NCBI GenBank assembly: GCA_905182995.1
Contig: CAJJDP010000056.1
Coordinates: 446,208 to 510,207, forward strand
DNA: 64,000 nucleotides
Source: Paramecium octaurelia
Taxonomy: Eukaryota; Ciliophora; Oligohymenophorea; Peniculida; Parameciidae
Direction: 5' to 3'
Shown here: positions 37,797-52,220 of the stretch, one piece after another
Position numbering within the stretch: the stretch's first letter is position 1
Layout of the letters: each line of letters starts with the position of its first letter
Position numbers and translations under genes: made by a program
Notes under the pieces: generated by a model
Database searches by the model: none
What the model saw: the letters and a program-made list of their open reading frames with translations, nothing else
Told to the model about the DNA's origin: nothing

Positions 37797-38601
37797 TCAA
37801 ACAAACTTAGATATTAAAAGCTTATACCAACATTAGTGTAACTTTTAGTAAACTTCTTGTTCAATAGAATCTAAATGATAATGTTTATTAAAGATTTTTT
37901 CAATTGTAATTTTAATTCTATGTCTGATTTCATTCATCTCAATCAAATCATCTTCAAGTATCAGAATATCTTCGATTTCTACTTTGCCTTAACAAACAGG
38001 AAGTATAATTTCCTTTTTTTCTTTATTTCCAAATTAATCAACGCTATCAATAATAAATCCTTGAAGTGTTGCCTATAAATTTTGCACTTTTTCCTAAATA
38101 AATGCATATATGAATATATTATTATTCATTATTGAAACTCGGTCAATTCTTGCCTTAAATTAAGCTTTTTAAAGTTCATTTTGCAAATAAACTTCGGCAT
38201 TGTTGAAACAATCAAAATAATCATTACATGTCAAATTGCTATCAGGTATTTTAAGTATTTGTAGTTTCAAATATGCATATGGGAATAAATCTTGTGTTGT
38301 TTTAAGAAGTATATGATTAGCTGAGACAACTTACTATTATTTTTATTCATCTTGTTCTGGAGGGCGATTTTAGCTTCTTATTATTGTATGAATTATTATG
38401 TTTACTTTAAAACTATTAGGGGATGTTTATATGTAAGATCTAATTTGTAAAATACTACAAATACCTGCATAATGGGCAACGAGGCATTGTGCATAATGAC
38501 TTATACATGCAATCAAAACAATAAGTATGTCCGCATGTTAAAGTTACTGGCTGACTAAATTATTAGCAACAAATTGAACACCGCAATAATTTATCAATCA
38601 T
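37797..38601 (-). CDS. RING-finger protein, putative E3 ubiquitin ligase
   Basis: About 259 residues with one 25-nt intron just after the RING; total length is a multiple of three. The N-terminal RING finger begins at residue 8: CSICCQQF, then TLTCGHTYCFDCM, then PRCPLCR. This gives the full C3HC4 set of zinc ligands with normal spacing. RING domains bind E2 enzymes and promote ubiquitin transfer. The rest is mixed helical, rich in Ile, Gln and Asn, with no transmembrane segment. A region around DLFPYAYLKLQILKIPDS could be a substrate-binding fold, but I do not recognise it. The start ATG is just seven residues before the first zinc ligand. Confidence 0.85.
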
Positions 38602-38837
38602 ATGCTAATCATACATTGGCTATTCTAATAATATTATACAAATTTTGATAAATTTTATGTATATTTTTCAAATTATTAGAATGTAAAAAGCATGTTTATA
38701 AATCACTATGATATAAATATTAATCAATTTGTCTTGTTTAAACAGTGGCTATAATTATATGTCAAAATATGCTTAGCTGGTAAATAGAATGATATCTCTT
38801 AAGACTATATAAAAAATGCTTTATTAAAATAATTAAA

Positions 38838-41800
38838 ATGTTTAGTTTTAAGCCTGTGAAGTGGTTTTCATCTCTTCTTTTATCGAAGGTAACACTTATA
38901 TGTTAACTTTTGTTAGTTTCTCAAACCATATATAAAAAATTTTGAATCTCAAAACATAGATGTTTAAATTTTGGATGGAGAAGTATGTTTGAAATAATTG
39001 GAGTTGAGAAATGATATATTGATGCAGTTTGGTATTGATATCGAAGTGATTGATTCATCCTTTGGAGAAGTCAAATTGATAATTCCATGGAACAATTTAA
39101 AAACAAAAGAAATCAGTGTAGAAATAACAAATGCAAAAATTGTTCTATCCAATAAAATTGAGATGAGTGATTTTAACAAAGAGTAGTACAAAGACCATTT
39201 AGAAAAACTAAAAAGAGAAGTGTTGGCCAAATTCGATGAAACCGTTTAGAAAGAAGATGCATTTTCAAATGGCTCATCAGGAAATAATTTTTTTGCTGAT
39301 TTTGCAATAAAAATATTTGAAAAGTTTGTTCTCAAAATAAACAACCTAGATATTGTTTTCATTTATCAAATCAATAACTATGAAATTGTAAAATTTGGAT
39401 TTGGATTTTAAAGTTTACTTATTAATCAAGATGATATTAAACCTAAGAAAGATGAAATTCGTAAAAAAATAGTAGCAGATAACATCTTTTTACTATTTGA
39501 AGTATTTGACAATGTTCTCCCTTCTCAATTACAACCTGAATCCTTCATTCCAGATTAAAATTAATCAAAATAAGAGGAAAAGAAGGCAATTCATATTCTT
39601 AAGAAATTAGCTCTCAAAATAGAATTTAGCTTAGTATTTTCTGAATAAATGGAGATAGAATTAAAGATAGCTACAATCTCTGATGTTCTCATTTACTTAA
39701 AACAAAGACAAATCAGATTATTATTAAGGGCAATGTAAGATATTGTTAATCATCGTAATGATCGACCTAAAGAAAAACCTAAATATGGAAAAACTGCAAA
39801 AAATTGGTGGGTTTATATCATTAGAAGAGTAATTGAAAAAGAATATATTCGAACAAAGGTAAGAAAATAAGGAATAACTAATTACTTTAAAGTCTAATAA
39901 TATATAGAATTATATACAAAGAAAATGCTAAAATAACATGACGCAAAAAGAGATAATAAATTAATGGGAGATTTTGAATAAAAAAATACTATTTCATAAA
40001 TTTTAATTTTGAGAAGCATTGCGATAGATAAAATTCTGGAAATGAGAAATATATTACGATCTAATAATCCGAAAGATTAAAAAGTTTAAAAAGAAGCTCA
40101 AGGATGGTTTAAAAGATTTTAAAATGATTTTAACATGGAACATGCAAGTAATTTAAAGTTTAGTAGAAATGTTATTGATTCATATTTATCTTTCATGAAA
40201 GAAAAGGAAAGTAATACAAGAATTTCTATCATTTTGGATGTTAAAAAGATAAATTTATTGATATAAGAGAATTAAATTTTGTAATAATTAAGAAATCTCC
40301 ATTAGCAAGTTAATATATTTAAATAAGAATTAAATTAGAAAAAATCACTGTAGACAAAAGTCTTAGACCATATTAAGAATAATTTTCTGTAAAAAATTAC
40401 TAAAGTAACAGTCAAATCATCTGAAATAAATAAGCAAGAAGATTGGAAATTAGATGAACTGTTGAAAGAAAAAATACTAATTAATTTAGAAATTACTGAA
40501 ACAAAATTAGAATTAGTAAAATAAGGTTAATTTAAATAATTAGTGAAAGCGTAGATCCAAAAATTAATCTTATTAGATACTAATAAATTCAACAGTCATT
40601 ATTTAAAAATTGTTGAAATTTCAGAAGGAATTAAAGTGTTAATGAGCTCAGAACAATTAGAAAGATAAAAGAAGATCCTTGATTTGGATCCTTTAGAAAA
40701 GACAATATAGGTCTATTTAGATATTCAAGTAGGTCCACTTAGTATCACACTTTGCAAACCTCTTTATGAAAGATTGATATCATTACAAAATTTAATATTT
40801 TTCGATAAATCTACTGTTCAGAATGATAATTAAGAACATTCAAAATATTTTGACAACTTTTTAATATTAACAAAAAGGGTTTAATCTAACACAAATGTCT
40901 CTTTTTCAATAAGCAGAATAAATATTTACTTGCCACTTTAATATTAAATAAAGACCCAAATGTTATTGATCCATCTAAAACAAATTAAAATATTTAAAAG
41001 AGAACATGAAAACAGTGTTGTTAATATCTACCCAGCTGAAAATTCTAATGGATAAGTTAGTTAATATCTTAAGGATTTGAAAACAAGGTAAACAGTTAAT
41101 AGAGTAGCCTAATAAAATCAAAATTTAGAGGAAAATTAAAATTTAAAACCTGTGTACTTTTCTGTTGATTGCTTAAGATTAGCATTTGTATAGGACTATG
41201 ATTGGGAGAATAAGGAAAATATTTTTAAAATATAATACAGGAAATTAAGAAAAAATGAATAACAGAATGGAGATCCTGGAATTGAAACTATTATTGAAAC
41301 ACTTCCAATAAAAATCAGAATGGAGTAATCCTAAAAGATGATTACTTTAGAATCAAACAGAACAAAGAGTAGAAGTAAAATGACATTCAAGAAAAAAATA
41401 TATCCGAAAACCTCTATGATAACTATTTAATTGCCGTTTTTGGATTTTAAACTTTCAACTAAGCATTTATTTTTAATATTGTAATTAGTTTCAATCTGGT
41501 AAACAAAAGGCTATGATTTTTATGATGTAATTGAAAGTAAGGTGTAAAAGTAGGAACATAAACAATAGCAATAATATATAAATGAAGATTGTTAAGAATA
41601 ATTGAAAGACTATATGATTAGTTAATTGTAAGTTGATATGGAAGGTCTGCAATTGTCAGTTACTGTAAATACATAAGAGTTTTTAGAAAAATTGGACAAG
41701 TCAAGTTCCCATGAAAATCGGCTTTTTTTGTTTTACTTTTTAAATTTAAGCTATTTAAAGGAGGTTAAATTCTATGATAGCATTCAGCATCTAGCCATAT

Positions 41801-44800
41801 AGGAGTTAGCTTTATAAAATATTAACTGCCATTCTTATGATTTATAAAATCCGTTGAAGGTGTTAGCTAAATAATTGTTGAAATATTCTGATAGCGAGAA
41901 AGAATAAAAGAATTCAAGTTTTGGAGAAGATTTAGAAAGGGTGATGAATTAATAGTCTGAAATAGAATAAGTTGGAAACTCAAAATTAAATGAAAATAAA
42001 TCAAACATAAAAAACTCTAACAATGAGGGATAGTCTCCGTAGCAACAAAATGTTAATGATGATTAGGAGTAAATAGTTAATGAAGTTCCTCCGGATGAAT
42101 TGTAGGAAGAAGTAGCTCCTTAAACAATATTCTCATAAAAAAAGGGTCAATTTTAGATTCCTTCCCCTAAGCATTCATTTTTAGATAATAATTTTCAAGA
42201 AGTTTTTGAAGGTGAATTGTACATTAAAGAGTATTTTACAGATAAGAATTGCTAAAAATGTAAAGAAAAACATAGATTATTACTAACCTTTATGAAAGTT
42301 CAAGATGATTTGGGTCCTGATGTATACTTTTTATAGACAAGTGATTCACAAAGATCAAGAGTTGTAATAAATCTAAAATAATTAAACCTTATATTGGATC
42401 CAGATATAATAAAGAAAATGAGATTGATATTTGATATTGGAAATTTGGCAGCAGAAGTTAAAAAGTAATAATTTACTAAATGGATGAGAGAAAATGGGTT
42501 TTGGCCTGATTTCAATGAAGTTGATAAAAAATAATAGTCAGAGACTTAAACTTGGAGTACAATAACAAGTGATTTATTTTAGGAGACAAATAGAATTGAA
42601 TTGCAGATCAATTAAATAGTGTTGATGCTAAACTATGAAGACTAAGTAGTGTATTTAATGAATATGAAATTTATTGACACTTAAATATCAAGTAGTTAGT
42701 TATTTAAAAATATCAATATCAAGATGCAACAAGTACGACTATTTGATACAGCTGTCATCAGTGGAATCCATAGAACAATGTTAGAAGATTATGATGAACA
42801 GAATGGAAATCAGGTTTAATGCTAAATTTAAATTTGCAACAATCCAGATTTAATAAGAATAAGAAAATATGCTACATATTGTGGTGTAAGGATTTAAAGG
42901 GCTAAGATTGTATTTTTGAAGAGGAATACAAATGAAATTTAATATTATTTGAGGAAAGTACTCATTACATCTTTTTCAAGTACCCTCACAGATAAAGATA
43001 GAAATGAATTGCTGAAAGTTACAGAGACTTAAAATCTAAGCTTTACGACTTAACCCAAAGAAGCAGAGGTGGATTCAGAATTTGGGTTTCGATTTTCTTT
43101 AGTTGCTTTAGACTCATTAGGAATTGGATATAGAAGTTCTTTATCAAATGAAGCATTATACATTTAATTCAAAAAGGTTGGGTATTGGTTTAGTGGAATC
43201 TGGGGTTAATAATATGATAATTTGATTAAAACAGGTTTGTTTGATGATGAAATAGAAGAATAATAAAATATTAGTGAAAATTTTGTAGAAGCTAAATATT
43301 TTGAGGAACCAGGAATGGCAGAAGAAACAATTTTTTAAGAAATTAATCAGGAATAGATGTAGGACGAAGAAAATTTAGATTAAAGGGTTAGATAAATTGT
43401 CTATGTTTGGGGATTAGAAGTTCGATGTTCCCCAGGAACAGATGTGAATGACTTGTTTGTTAAAGCTCCAGAAGATAAAGTCTCTTTGGAATTATTTATA
43501 GACTTTTGTGATGAGACTCCAGATAAACTATTTTGCCTTTAAGAAGTGAAACCTATGAGAAGTATATTTTTATTTATATCCTATAGTTACTATCGATATT
43601 TAAAAGCTAAATATATATGCTTACGATTTAGATTATTGTACTATTTGTAAGTTCTTTATGGATAATTTGGGAGAATAGCCATAAACAATAAAAGGAAAGT
43701 ATGATTACAATGAATTTAATGAGAATATCTGGATGGTTTTAGATATAAACATCAATAAGGCTATTGCAAAGTTCTTCAAAGGAACCAGAGAGGATTGTAG
43801 GAGATATTATTAACAAAAAGGAATATTGTAAGATTAATTAGACAAGAATTTGTTGTACAAAAATCCTGCCTCTATTGCTATAGCTAAATTACAAACTCTA
43901 AATTACTAATTTATGATGAGAGAAAATGGAGGGAAGTTTATGAGATTAAGTGTTCAATAATTAACACTTTCTGATTTTAGGAAATCATCCACTATGAAAC
44001 ATTCAAAGGAAATTCTGTTTTCACTTATTGGAGAATAATTTAAAGGAGATGAAGATCAATCAATGTCTGATACTAAATAAGAAGAATTTAACAAAATTCA
44101 ACTCAATCCTGTTGATGAACTTGATGTAGAATAAGTTGAATAAGAATTAAATGAAAAAGAGAAAGAAAAAAATAAATAAATTATAATAGAATAGCAACAA
44201 CCTAATTCTGCATTAGATGTAAAAGGCATTTAAATTGAATAAGAATAGTAATCTTAATTGTTGTAATAATCATAAAGTAAGAAAAAGAAAAAACTAACCA
44301 AATGGTAAAGATTTGTAAAAAATTTTAAAGAAGCATTATGTTGCAAAAAAAAAAATAGGAGAAATAATAATTCAAAGGGCAAAAATAAAAGCTCATAAGA
44401 GAATTTGCAGAACGAAAAAGAATAGTAGCAACTAATATTGGCAAAACTAGACTAGTTACTTGAACATGGTCCAGAACCAATGGAAAAAAGAAGGTGGCTA
44501 AATTTCAGGGAGAGATAAGTCCTACCAATTACTCTTGAAAATAATAATCATGCTGATGACAAGGATGATTATGATTATTATTTTGGAGATGATAATCATG
44601 ATATTACTAATCAAAAACCCTATCAAAAAAGACCATAATAACAAAAAGAAGATTAATAAAAATAAGATTTATATTTCATTATGAAGACTAGGCCAGATGG
44701 CGAAAAATTAATCAAAATCAAACTTGAAAACAAAAATATTATTCTATTAATTGACTTTATTGTTGAAGTTGTTTAATTCTTCAGACAACCATACAATGGA

Positions 44801-47800
44801 AGTGATAAGCAACCTTACCAAAGAAATCCTCATTTTAATAATTTCCCACCTATGGTAATAGAAATTAATGTTGTGAATGTTTGGGCTATTATTTTAGGGG
44901 ATTTAGAGAAAGAGAATTTTGAAAAATCAAAATCTATAGGTATTCTTTTGGATTGCAATTATTCATAAACCTGGTTAGGGGATAGTTGGTTTGGACCAGG
45001 AAGTTGTGAAAAAAATATTGAAGCTACTTTAAAAAAATTATACATCTTTCAAACGAATCATATCATTAATTTAAAGTAAGATGAATAATCCAAGAAATCA
45101 TCAGAAAAATTCATAATACCACCTCACCCTCCTTTAAGAACCCTATTAGAACCTTTCAAGGTTTGTATAAAAATGAAGTACTCTGTTGATTTCTATAGAA
45201 ATGCTTTATTAAATTAAGAGATTTTTACATCGGAAGGAGTTTAGGTCAAAGAGTATTATACAGATTATAAATTTTAGCAAAAATGTTATCAATCTAAAAA
45301 TGAGTGGGAAATAAGTTTAATAAATTCTGCAAGACTAAAAAATAATTTTAGTCTCTCAATTAGAGATATTGCAGAATTATAATAAATCATTAATATCTTT
45401 TCTGCTAGAAAATCTCCTGAAGGTAAATACCATTTTTATAGAAAACCTTAACCTCCAGATCCATTTATTGATGATTGTATTAATACAAAAAAGATCAATA
45501 TAGAGATGCTTAAGATTCAAATATTGAAAAACAAAGATGGAGTTAAAGCAGCTCAATTTGAACTGAAAAATTTAAGGATGTCTGATTTCAAAGACAATAA
45601 AAAGACTTAATTAAATCTATTGGCTTGTATATCATTGGACTATTTTAATAAGAGAAAAATGGATTTTGAGCCTTTCCTTGAACCTTGGAAATTCACTATT
45701 ACAACTTTGTCTTAAATTGAAAAGCCTCCAGAAAATAAGGCTATTGATAGAGATTCTAATAAGATTACAATAGCAAATCATATAGAAAAGGAACTAAAAG
45801 GTGAAGAAGTTCCATATTATCTAAAAGATCATACAAATTCATTAAATATTAATATCACTCCTGCTCTAGTCGAAGTAGCTATGGAAGCTTTGAAAATTTA
45901 CAACAAAAAAATGGAAGATGAAGAACCATATAAAATTTTTAATAGATGTGGATATGCTTTGGAAATTAGAGACATAAAAAAGGATCAACCTGTGAGAATT
46001 ATTTAGGAGGATTCAGAATATACATATAATACATAAAAAGAACTTTGGGCAAAGGATTTTAAGAAACACAAGTCGGATTAATAATAAATGTTATTAAATT
46101 TAGTGATTTTGAAACCAAATAATTTAAAAGATAGAGATGAAGAGGATGATGATATCAAAGTTGAAATTAAAGTCGTTGAGAGTGTTCATAGTAATAACAA
46201 TAGAAGAACGACTTTAGATTTTCCAAGCAAAAGTACTCAATCAAAAACTTTGATACCTCAAAATTAAACATAACCATTGAATTAATATTCAAATATGAAT
46301 TAATCTTAATATACAAGAAGTAGAATATACAAATAATAAAGAAATGAAAAAAATATTAGTAATTACAAAACAATTAAGTATGTTAATTTTGATTTTGTGG
46401 GCAAGAAATTTTATCCATTGGTCAGGTAGCATAAGAATGAATAACAGGACCTTCACAGTGGGAAAAAAGGGACTTTTGATGCATTTAAAACTAATATCGA
46501 TAAAATTACTGGAGTTTTCTTGGCTGACACTAAGAAAATCAATGAAGAAAGGAATATTTATATTCAAGTCAATGTAAATATTAATCCATAGAATGGTTCA
46601 AAAGAAATTCAAATTTAAAGTACTGTGAAGATTTACAATTATTTAAGTACTTCTTTAGAATTAGGTTTCTAAGTGAATGGTTAAATGAAAGAAACAACTT
46701 CAGTCAAATTGGAACCAAAATAAATTTATATTGTTCCTTTAGAATTCTTAGAAAATAAAACCGAAGTTAGATTTACACCAGAGAAAATATAAAATCGTCA
46801 ATAAGATGAATAATTAGAAAGAAAATATTATTAATTAGACACATTATTGTGTGATCAACAATCTTTAGGCGAATTTGAAGTTGATAAGGATAATTCTATA
46901 GTTGAAGTGTTAGAACAAGCAACTCAAATTGTAACATCTTAAGGTAAATCAAATCCTGTAATTAAATCGGAATTTAAATAGATTCATGATCCTTTGAATT
47001 ATAAATATGATCACATAATAACCTCAATGAAAAGTAATATTAAAAGAAATAACTTTTATTTCATAATTAATTGCGTGAAAATAAAAAATTAAATCACCAA
47101 TTAAAGGAAAGCAATGATTAATTTCAATGAAATTGGTGAATAAAAGCCAAGTGAAGATGATAATGATGCTTGTTATGAAACTTATTTGATTTGTTATCCT
47201 ATTTTTAAATTTACAAATGCAACAGTAAGAGATATCAATATACATTATGGTGTATTTTCTTCCAATAAATAACAATCTGAAAAATAACTACCTTGTTCAC
47301 CAGTAAATCCAGATCAGCATTTCTATTGTGAAACATTAGATTATCATGATGATATTGAAGTTTAATTTTCAATAGAAAACTAAATCAAATTTGACCAAAA
47401 TGAAGCATAAAATGATGATCTATTTAGAACTAAACCATTTAAAATATTTAATAGAGGTTTTGGTCTAGGTGAAGAGAATAAATTTTAAATTAAATTTAAA
47501 CAATAAAAAGGTAATGATTAATACTTGACAGTTCTAATAAAAAAAAGATCAACCAAGTCAAGAGAATTGGTATTATATTGTCCATACTTAATATTTAATG
47601 AGACAAATAAGCTATTGATGTATAGGGAGTATGGCTTAACTTAAGATATTATTTCAGATGACTGGGTTTATTACTAAAATTTTAGTAAAACTTATTAAAA
47701 GAATAAGTAAAAGAAAGAAATAGAGTAACATTCTTAATATCATAATTTGCATTAATTTGCTACCAGCACAAATATGAACAAAATATAAGTTGCCATAGGA

Positions 47801-50800
47801 TAAATAACTGATTAATAATCAGTGTCAGACATTTCTAAGTGGAGTAATCCAGTTAGCTTATAAAATAGCAATGTACTAGAAATAATAGGATCAACTGAAA
47901 TTTTAAAAAAGGATCATGAGTAATTACAATCAAAAGATCGTAAAAAAAGAGCAAGTGCAGATGCTAAAGGAAAATTTGAATTTGGTATGGCAATCACAAG
48001 TGGCCCAGGATCGTTTCATAGAAGCAAATTAATCACAATTACACCAAGATTTATAGTGCATAATGAAACATAGTATAATATAGCCATGGCTTAAGTAGAT
48101 ACTGAGTATAGAGATAATAATCTATTGAGATTGAAGCCAGGAGATTGGAAATATTTTAGTTGGTCCAATATTAAAAAGCCTGCTCTTGCAATGATATCTT
48201 TTTATTAAGAATCCACTGGTCTAATATCAGGTTGGAGTGGGTACTTTAAACTATAGGTTTAAGAAATTTCGTTAAAAATTCCTAGCATTAAACCAATTAT
48301 AAATAACAATAATTCTGATTACTAGTAACTTTATGTGCTTTAAAAGGTTAATATAACATTAATGGATGATTTAATCTTATTAATAAGATTCATATTAGAA
48401 GATCCAATAATTCCTCCTTATTATATAGAAAATTTAACAAAATATGAAATAACTTACAAGCAACAACCATCGAGTTAAGCATAGAAATATCGATTAAATT
48501 AAGCTAATCCAATTATGTAGAATAACGAAATCAATAGAGGCATTCATCAAGTAATAGCTTCAAATCCAGTTGGATCTCAAGATTAGGAATTAATACAATT
48601 TTCTGCTGGAGGAAGTGAAGTTACTTATTTATAACCTGGAGAAAGAGTAGCTTTCACTTGGGATCATTGGATTGATGACAAAGAACATGTGTTAGAGGTC
48701 GAAATAGAGGGTTAAACAGAAAAATATGAAATAGATAAGATTCAAAACTTTTAACCTCTCACCTTGCCTGGTTAATCATAAAAACGAAAAAAATTAGTAA
48801 ATAAGAAATATCTTTATAAATAAGGAAATATATTTATTAAAGATTTGGATAAACCAAGAGAATATTATTGTACCCTCAATGTTTTAAAATAAAAATTCAA
48901 TGTTTATTCTTCAGATAAGAAATAACACGAATCATACTATTTATAAGGAGCAAAAGTCGATGAAAGTAAGGATAATGAATTTGTATTAAAAATTAACCCA
49001 GAGAAAATGCTATCCAAAAATTTACATTTTTAAACCAAGACAGTTGATGAAGCAAATTAATGGGTAGAGTATTTATGGAGAGCAATTTTAATAGATAAAC
49101 CTGAAATGGTGGAATTGAAAATTGAACCATCAAATTAAACTAAAGTAGTGACATTTTTTTAAAATAAATCTAATGATAGAGCTGATTCTCAAAAAGAAGG
49201 ATCAGAAATTTAGTAAGATAAAGAAGAGGACACGTAACGTTAATAATTTACTTGTTATAAGATTTCAATAAGTAATTGTGTAGGTATATCTATTATTGAT
49301 GAAACTCCAAAGGAAATATTGTAAATCTGCTTTAAAAACATATAAGCTGAATATATTTTGATAGAAGAAATTCAGAAAGACTTTCAATTAAGATAAAACT
49401 ATGATGATGATGATAATACAAATGTATTAGCAGAAAAACCATAAATAAAATAAATAAAGGAGCACATAAACTTATCAATAGATTTAATTATCATTAATAA
49501 TTAAATAATAAACTCGCAATTTCCTGTCTTGCTAGCCCCGAATAAAAAAAAAATATTTGGTAATTAATAACCATTTTTTGTTTTGACTACTTACAGAAAA
49601 GATTAATCATAAATTAAAAAGTCAAATGCAAGTATGAATAATGGAAGTAGAGTAGTTGTTAAGAATGAATCAAATGCTTAAGCAAGTTAAGTTTAAGCAA
49701 ATGATTAACAATAAAATCAATCCAAATTTAAGATTTCTTATATTCACACACTATAAATGTTTACAGATACTTTAGAAATTAGACTGGATCATTAAATCTT
49801 AGATTAAATAATTTAGTATTATAATTTAATAGCAGCGATTATATGGGATAGTAATTTTAGTGATGTATAACAATCAAGCAATAGCTAATTTGGATTGGGA
49901 TCTCTATAAAAAAAATAAGAAGAATAATTAAAGAAAATAAAATAACATAGTATCAGTAAGATTTATCTCAAAAATTTGATGCTAGAACCAATAGATATAT
50001 GTTTTACTTTAAAGTATATGTTTGATAAAATTAATTAGATCATCTCCAGGTCACGTCATGAATTCATCATCTATAGGAGTCATAGCAGATTTGGGATTAA
50101 CACTAGCATCAATTGACAGTGCAAAAATTAGATTAAATGCTTTTAAGACTTAACATATATTTGGATCAAGTAATGAAATTATTGGCAGAATATCTAAGCA
50201 TTACAAAGGGTATATATATATGAATGTATTTTATTAGATAATTTTTAACATAAATTTATAAATTGTTAGGATCATTTGAAATATTTGGAAATCCAGTTTC
50301 TCTAATTTCTAATTTAGGAACAGGTGTGATTGATATGTTTTATGAACCCATATACGCTCTTGTTACAGGAAAGAGTGGTTATAAGGTAGGAGAAAAATTC
50401 TTTACTGGAGCAGTAACTTTAATCCACACTTCCATAACAGGTGTGTATAAAACAGTTAACACAATAATTGGAACAATAATGAAAATTCTTGATTAAATGA
50501 CTTTAGATAAGAAATATATGTCAGAGAGAAGTAATAGATTGAATAGAGCAATAAAAAATTTTAGAGAAGGATTGATAATTGGATTCACTAATTTCGGAAA
50601 GATTTTATTTCAAACAATAATTGGAGTTTTAGAAAGACCAATTACTGGAATAAATGATGGTGGATTTTTAGGCTTTTTGTTGGGGATTTACTAAGGAATC
50701 ATGGGAATTATAATCAAACCTACAGTAGGAATCTATGATCTTTTGATTACAATAATTGAAGGAATAAAAAATACAGCAATATATGAAGAACATATTATGG

Positions 50801-51306
50801 ATACTCGATACAGACCACCAAGAATTTTTGGAGATAACAATCAATTAATCCCATTCAATTTTAAGCATGCCATAGGTACAGATATTATAAGGAGATACAA
50901 ATTGAAAGTTATTGATGGAGAAAGTATTATCTTTTTTGATCAACTCAATATATCAGATGGAGACAAGAAAAAATAAGAAGCCTAAATAGTTTTGACTGAT
51001 TCAAGAATTGTATATGTTTTGGTAATATTTATTGTCATACTTTTAGTCTCATTCATCAATACATTGTGATAAAATAATGATTTATAAAATTAAATCAATA
51101 AAATATTATGAAAGGTCAAAATTGTTGAGGTTCAAGCTTCATACTCCTGTTAGGAAATCTTGGTTTTAAGCAAACTCTACTAGATATGAATTAAAATATG
51201 AAAGTAAGATAAAAGCCATCAAATTGGCTGAATAGATATAAAAATCTTTTAAAGACAAATACAATATTAAATTAAGTAATTTAAAGGAGACAAATGAAAA
51301 AAAATG
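38838..51306 (+). CDS. VPS13: VPS13-family bridge-like lipid transfer protein
   Basis: About 4,100 residues, one gene with few introns, including 28 nt after codon 17, 25 nt near 43560, and three near the 3' end. The N-terminal chorein segment (about residues 1-100) reads FLKPYIKNFESQNIDVQIL, DGEVCLKQLELRND, and GEVKLIIPWNN, as in VPS13. The C-terminal block has the family pattern NPVSLISNLGTGVIDMFYEP, then LVTGKSGYKVGEKFFTG, followed by FLGFLLGIYQGIMGIIIKPT and a PH-like end. Between them lie long beta-rich stretches typical of the lipid groove, a VAB-like region near 46-49 kb, and acidic and Gln-rich inserts. VPS13 proteins bridge organelle membranes and move phospholipids in bulk. Among its paralogues I cannot place it. 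Confidence 0.93.
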
Positions 51307-51329
51307 AAAAACTTAATATATTTTGTAAA

Positions 51330-52220
51330 ATATGTCAATTTAATAAACTTTGAATAATTTCAATCAGTTTTTCAGACAAGTTTTTTATAAGTTAATTGGT
51401 CTCTCTTTTCAAATTGAATAACTTAGGGTAAATTTATGAAGCCAGGCCAATTTTTTCATTGAGATTTCCTATATATTTACTATGTTCGATAATATTTTCA
51501 GCTCACTTTCTCCTGAAATAAAGGTTATTTGAGAGAAAATTCTGCAAATACACAACCAATTGCCCATACATCTAAAGTTGGACAGTATTTTTATGAATTT
51601 AAAAGGAATTCTGGTGCTCTATATTTCATAGTACATATTTATGTTGTTATTGGCTTATCCTCCCATAATCTTGCTAAAAAAAAGTTTGATATTTTCAAAA
51701 TGCCATCCTTAGTTATTAAAACATTCTCAGGTTTAAAATCTTGATATAGTATCATTTAGAATGATGATCATCAAATCTCTATAAATTTAGAGATGCATTA
51801 ATTTGATGTCGCTTTCTTAACATGATTCCCCAGTTTCTCTGTACGATTAAATTATCTCAAAAAGAAAAACCATATGATCATAGACAAAACAAATTTAGCC
51901 AAATGTATCATCATTTATTTTTTTTTTGATGTTTTCATAAGCACATGCTTAGGTATGTTTAAATTTTGGTAAATCATTTTATTCATAAATCTGACCTCAC
52001 ATAAACTATCAATGTCCAATCCGACTTTCTTGTTTAAAAATTTAAATTTTGTTATTACTACAAATTATGGATGAGCTTCTACTTCTACTAATGAAGGAAT
52101 TCATTAAAATATTCTCTTATTATTTATAAATTTCTCACATTTACACAGATAAATCTTACCATATGCTCCTCATGGTAATTTTTTTACTTTTATATAATGT
52201 TCATGATATACACTTTGCAT
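51330..52220 (-). pseudogene. CDK-like protein kinase pseudogene
   Basis: The reverse strand shows a decayed CMGC/CDK kinase. A glycine-loop remnant reads GAYGKIYLC but is preceded by an in-frame TGA. There is a core (QDFKPENVLITKDGILKISN) and an activation segment TTQICTMKYRAPEFLLNS, then CPTLDVWAIGCVFAEFSL. Several TGA codons and frame changes lie between these blocks. In the catalytic loop HRDLKPEN has become YQDFKPEN, and DFG has become SNF. It is dead as a kinase. Its 5' end overlaps the tail of the methyltransferase reading frame by about 50 bp. There is no sign of a mobile element around it. Confidence 0.8.

Noticed and set aside
46344-46577. 77-residue + strand ORF starting MKKILVITKQ
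   Set aside because: It is a shifted frame inside VPS13; the true frame here is open and continues the protein.
51529-51744. 71-residue + strand ORF
   Set aside because: Antisense to the kinase pseudogene; no coding pattern of its own.
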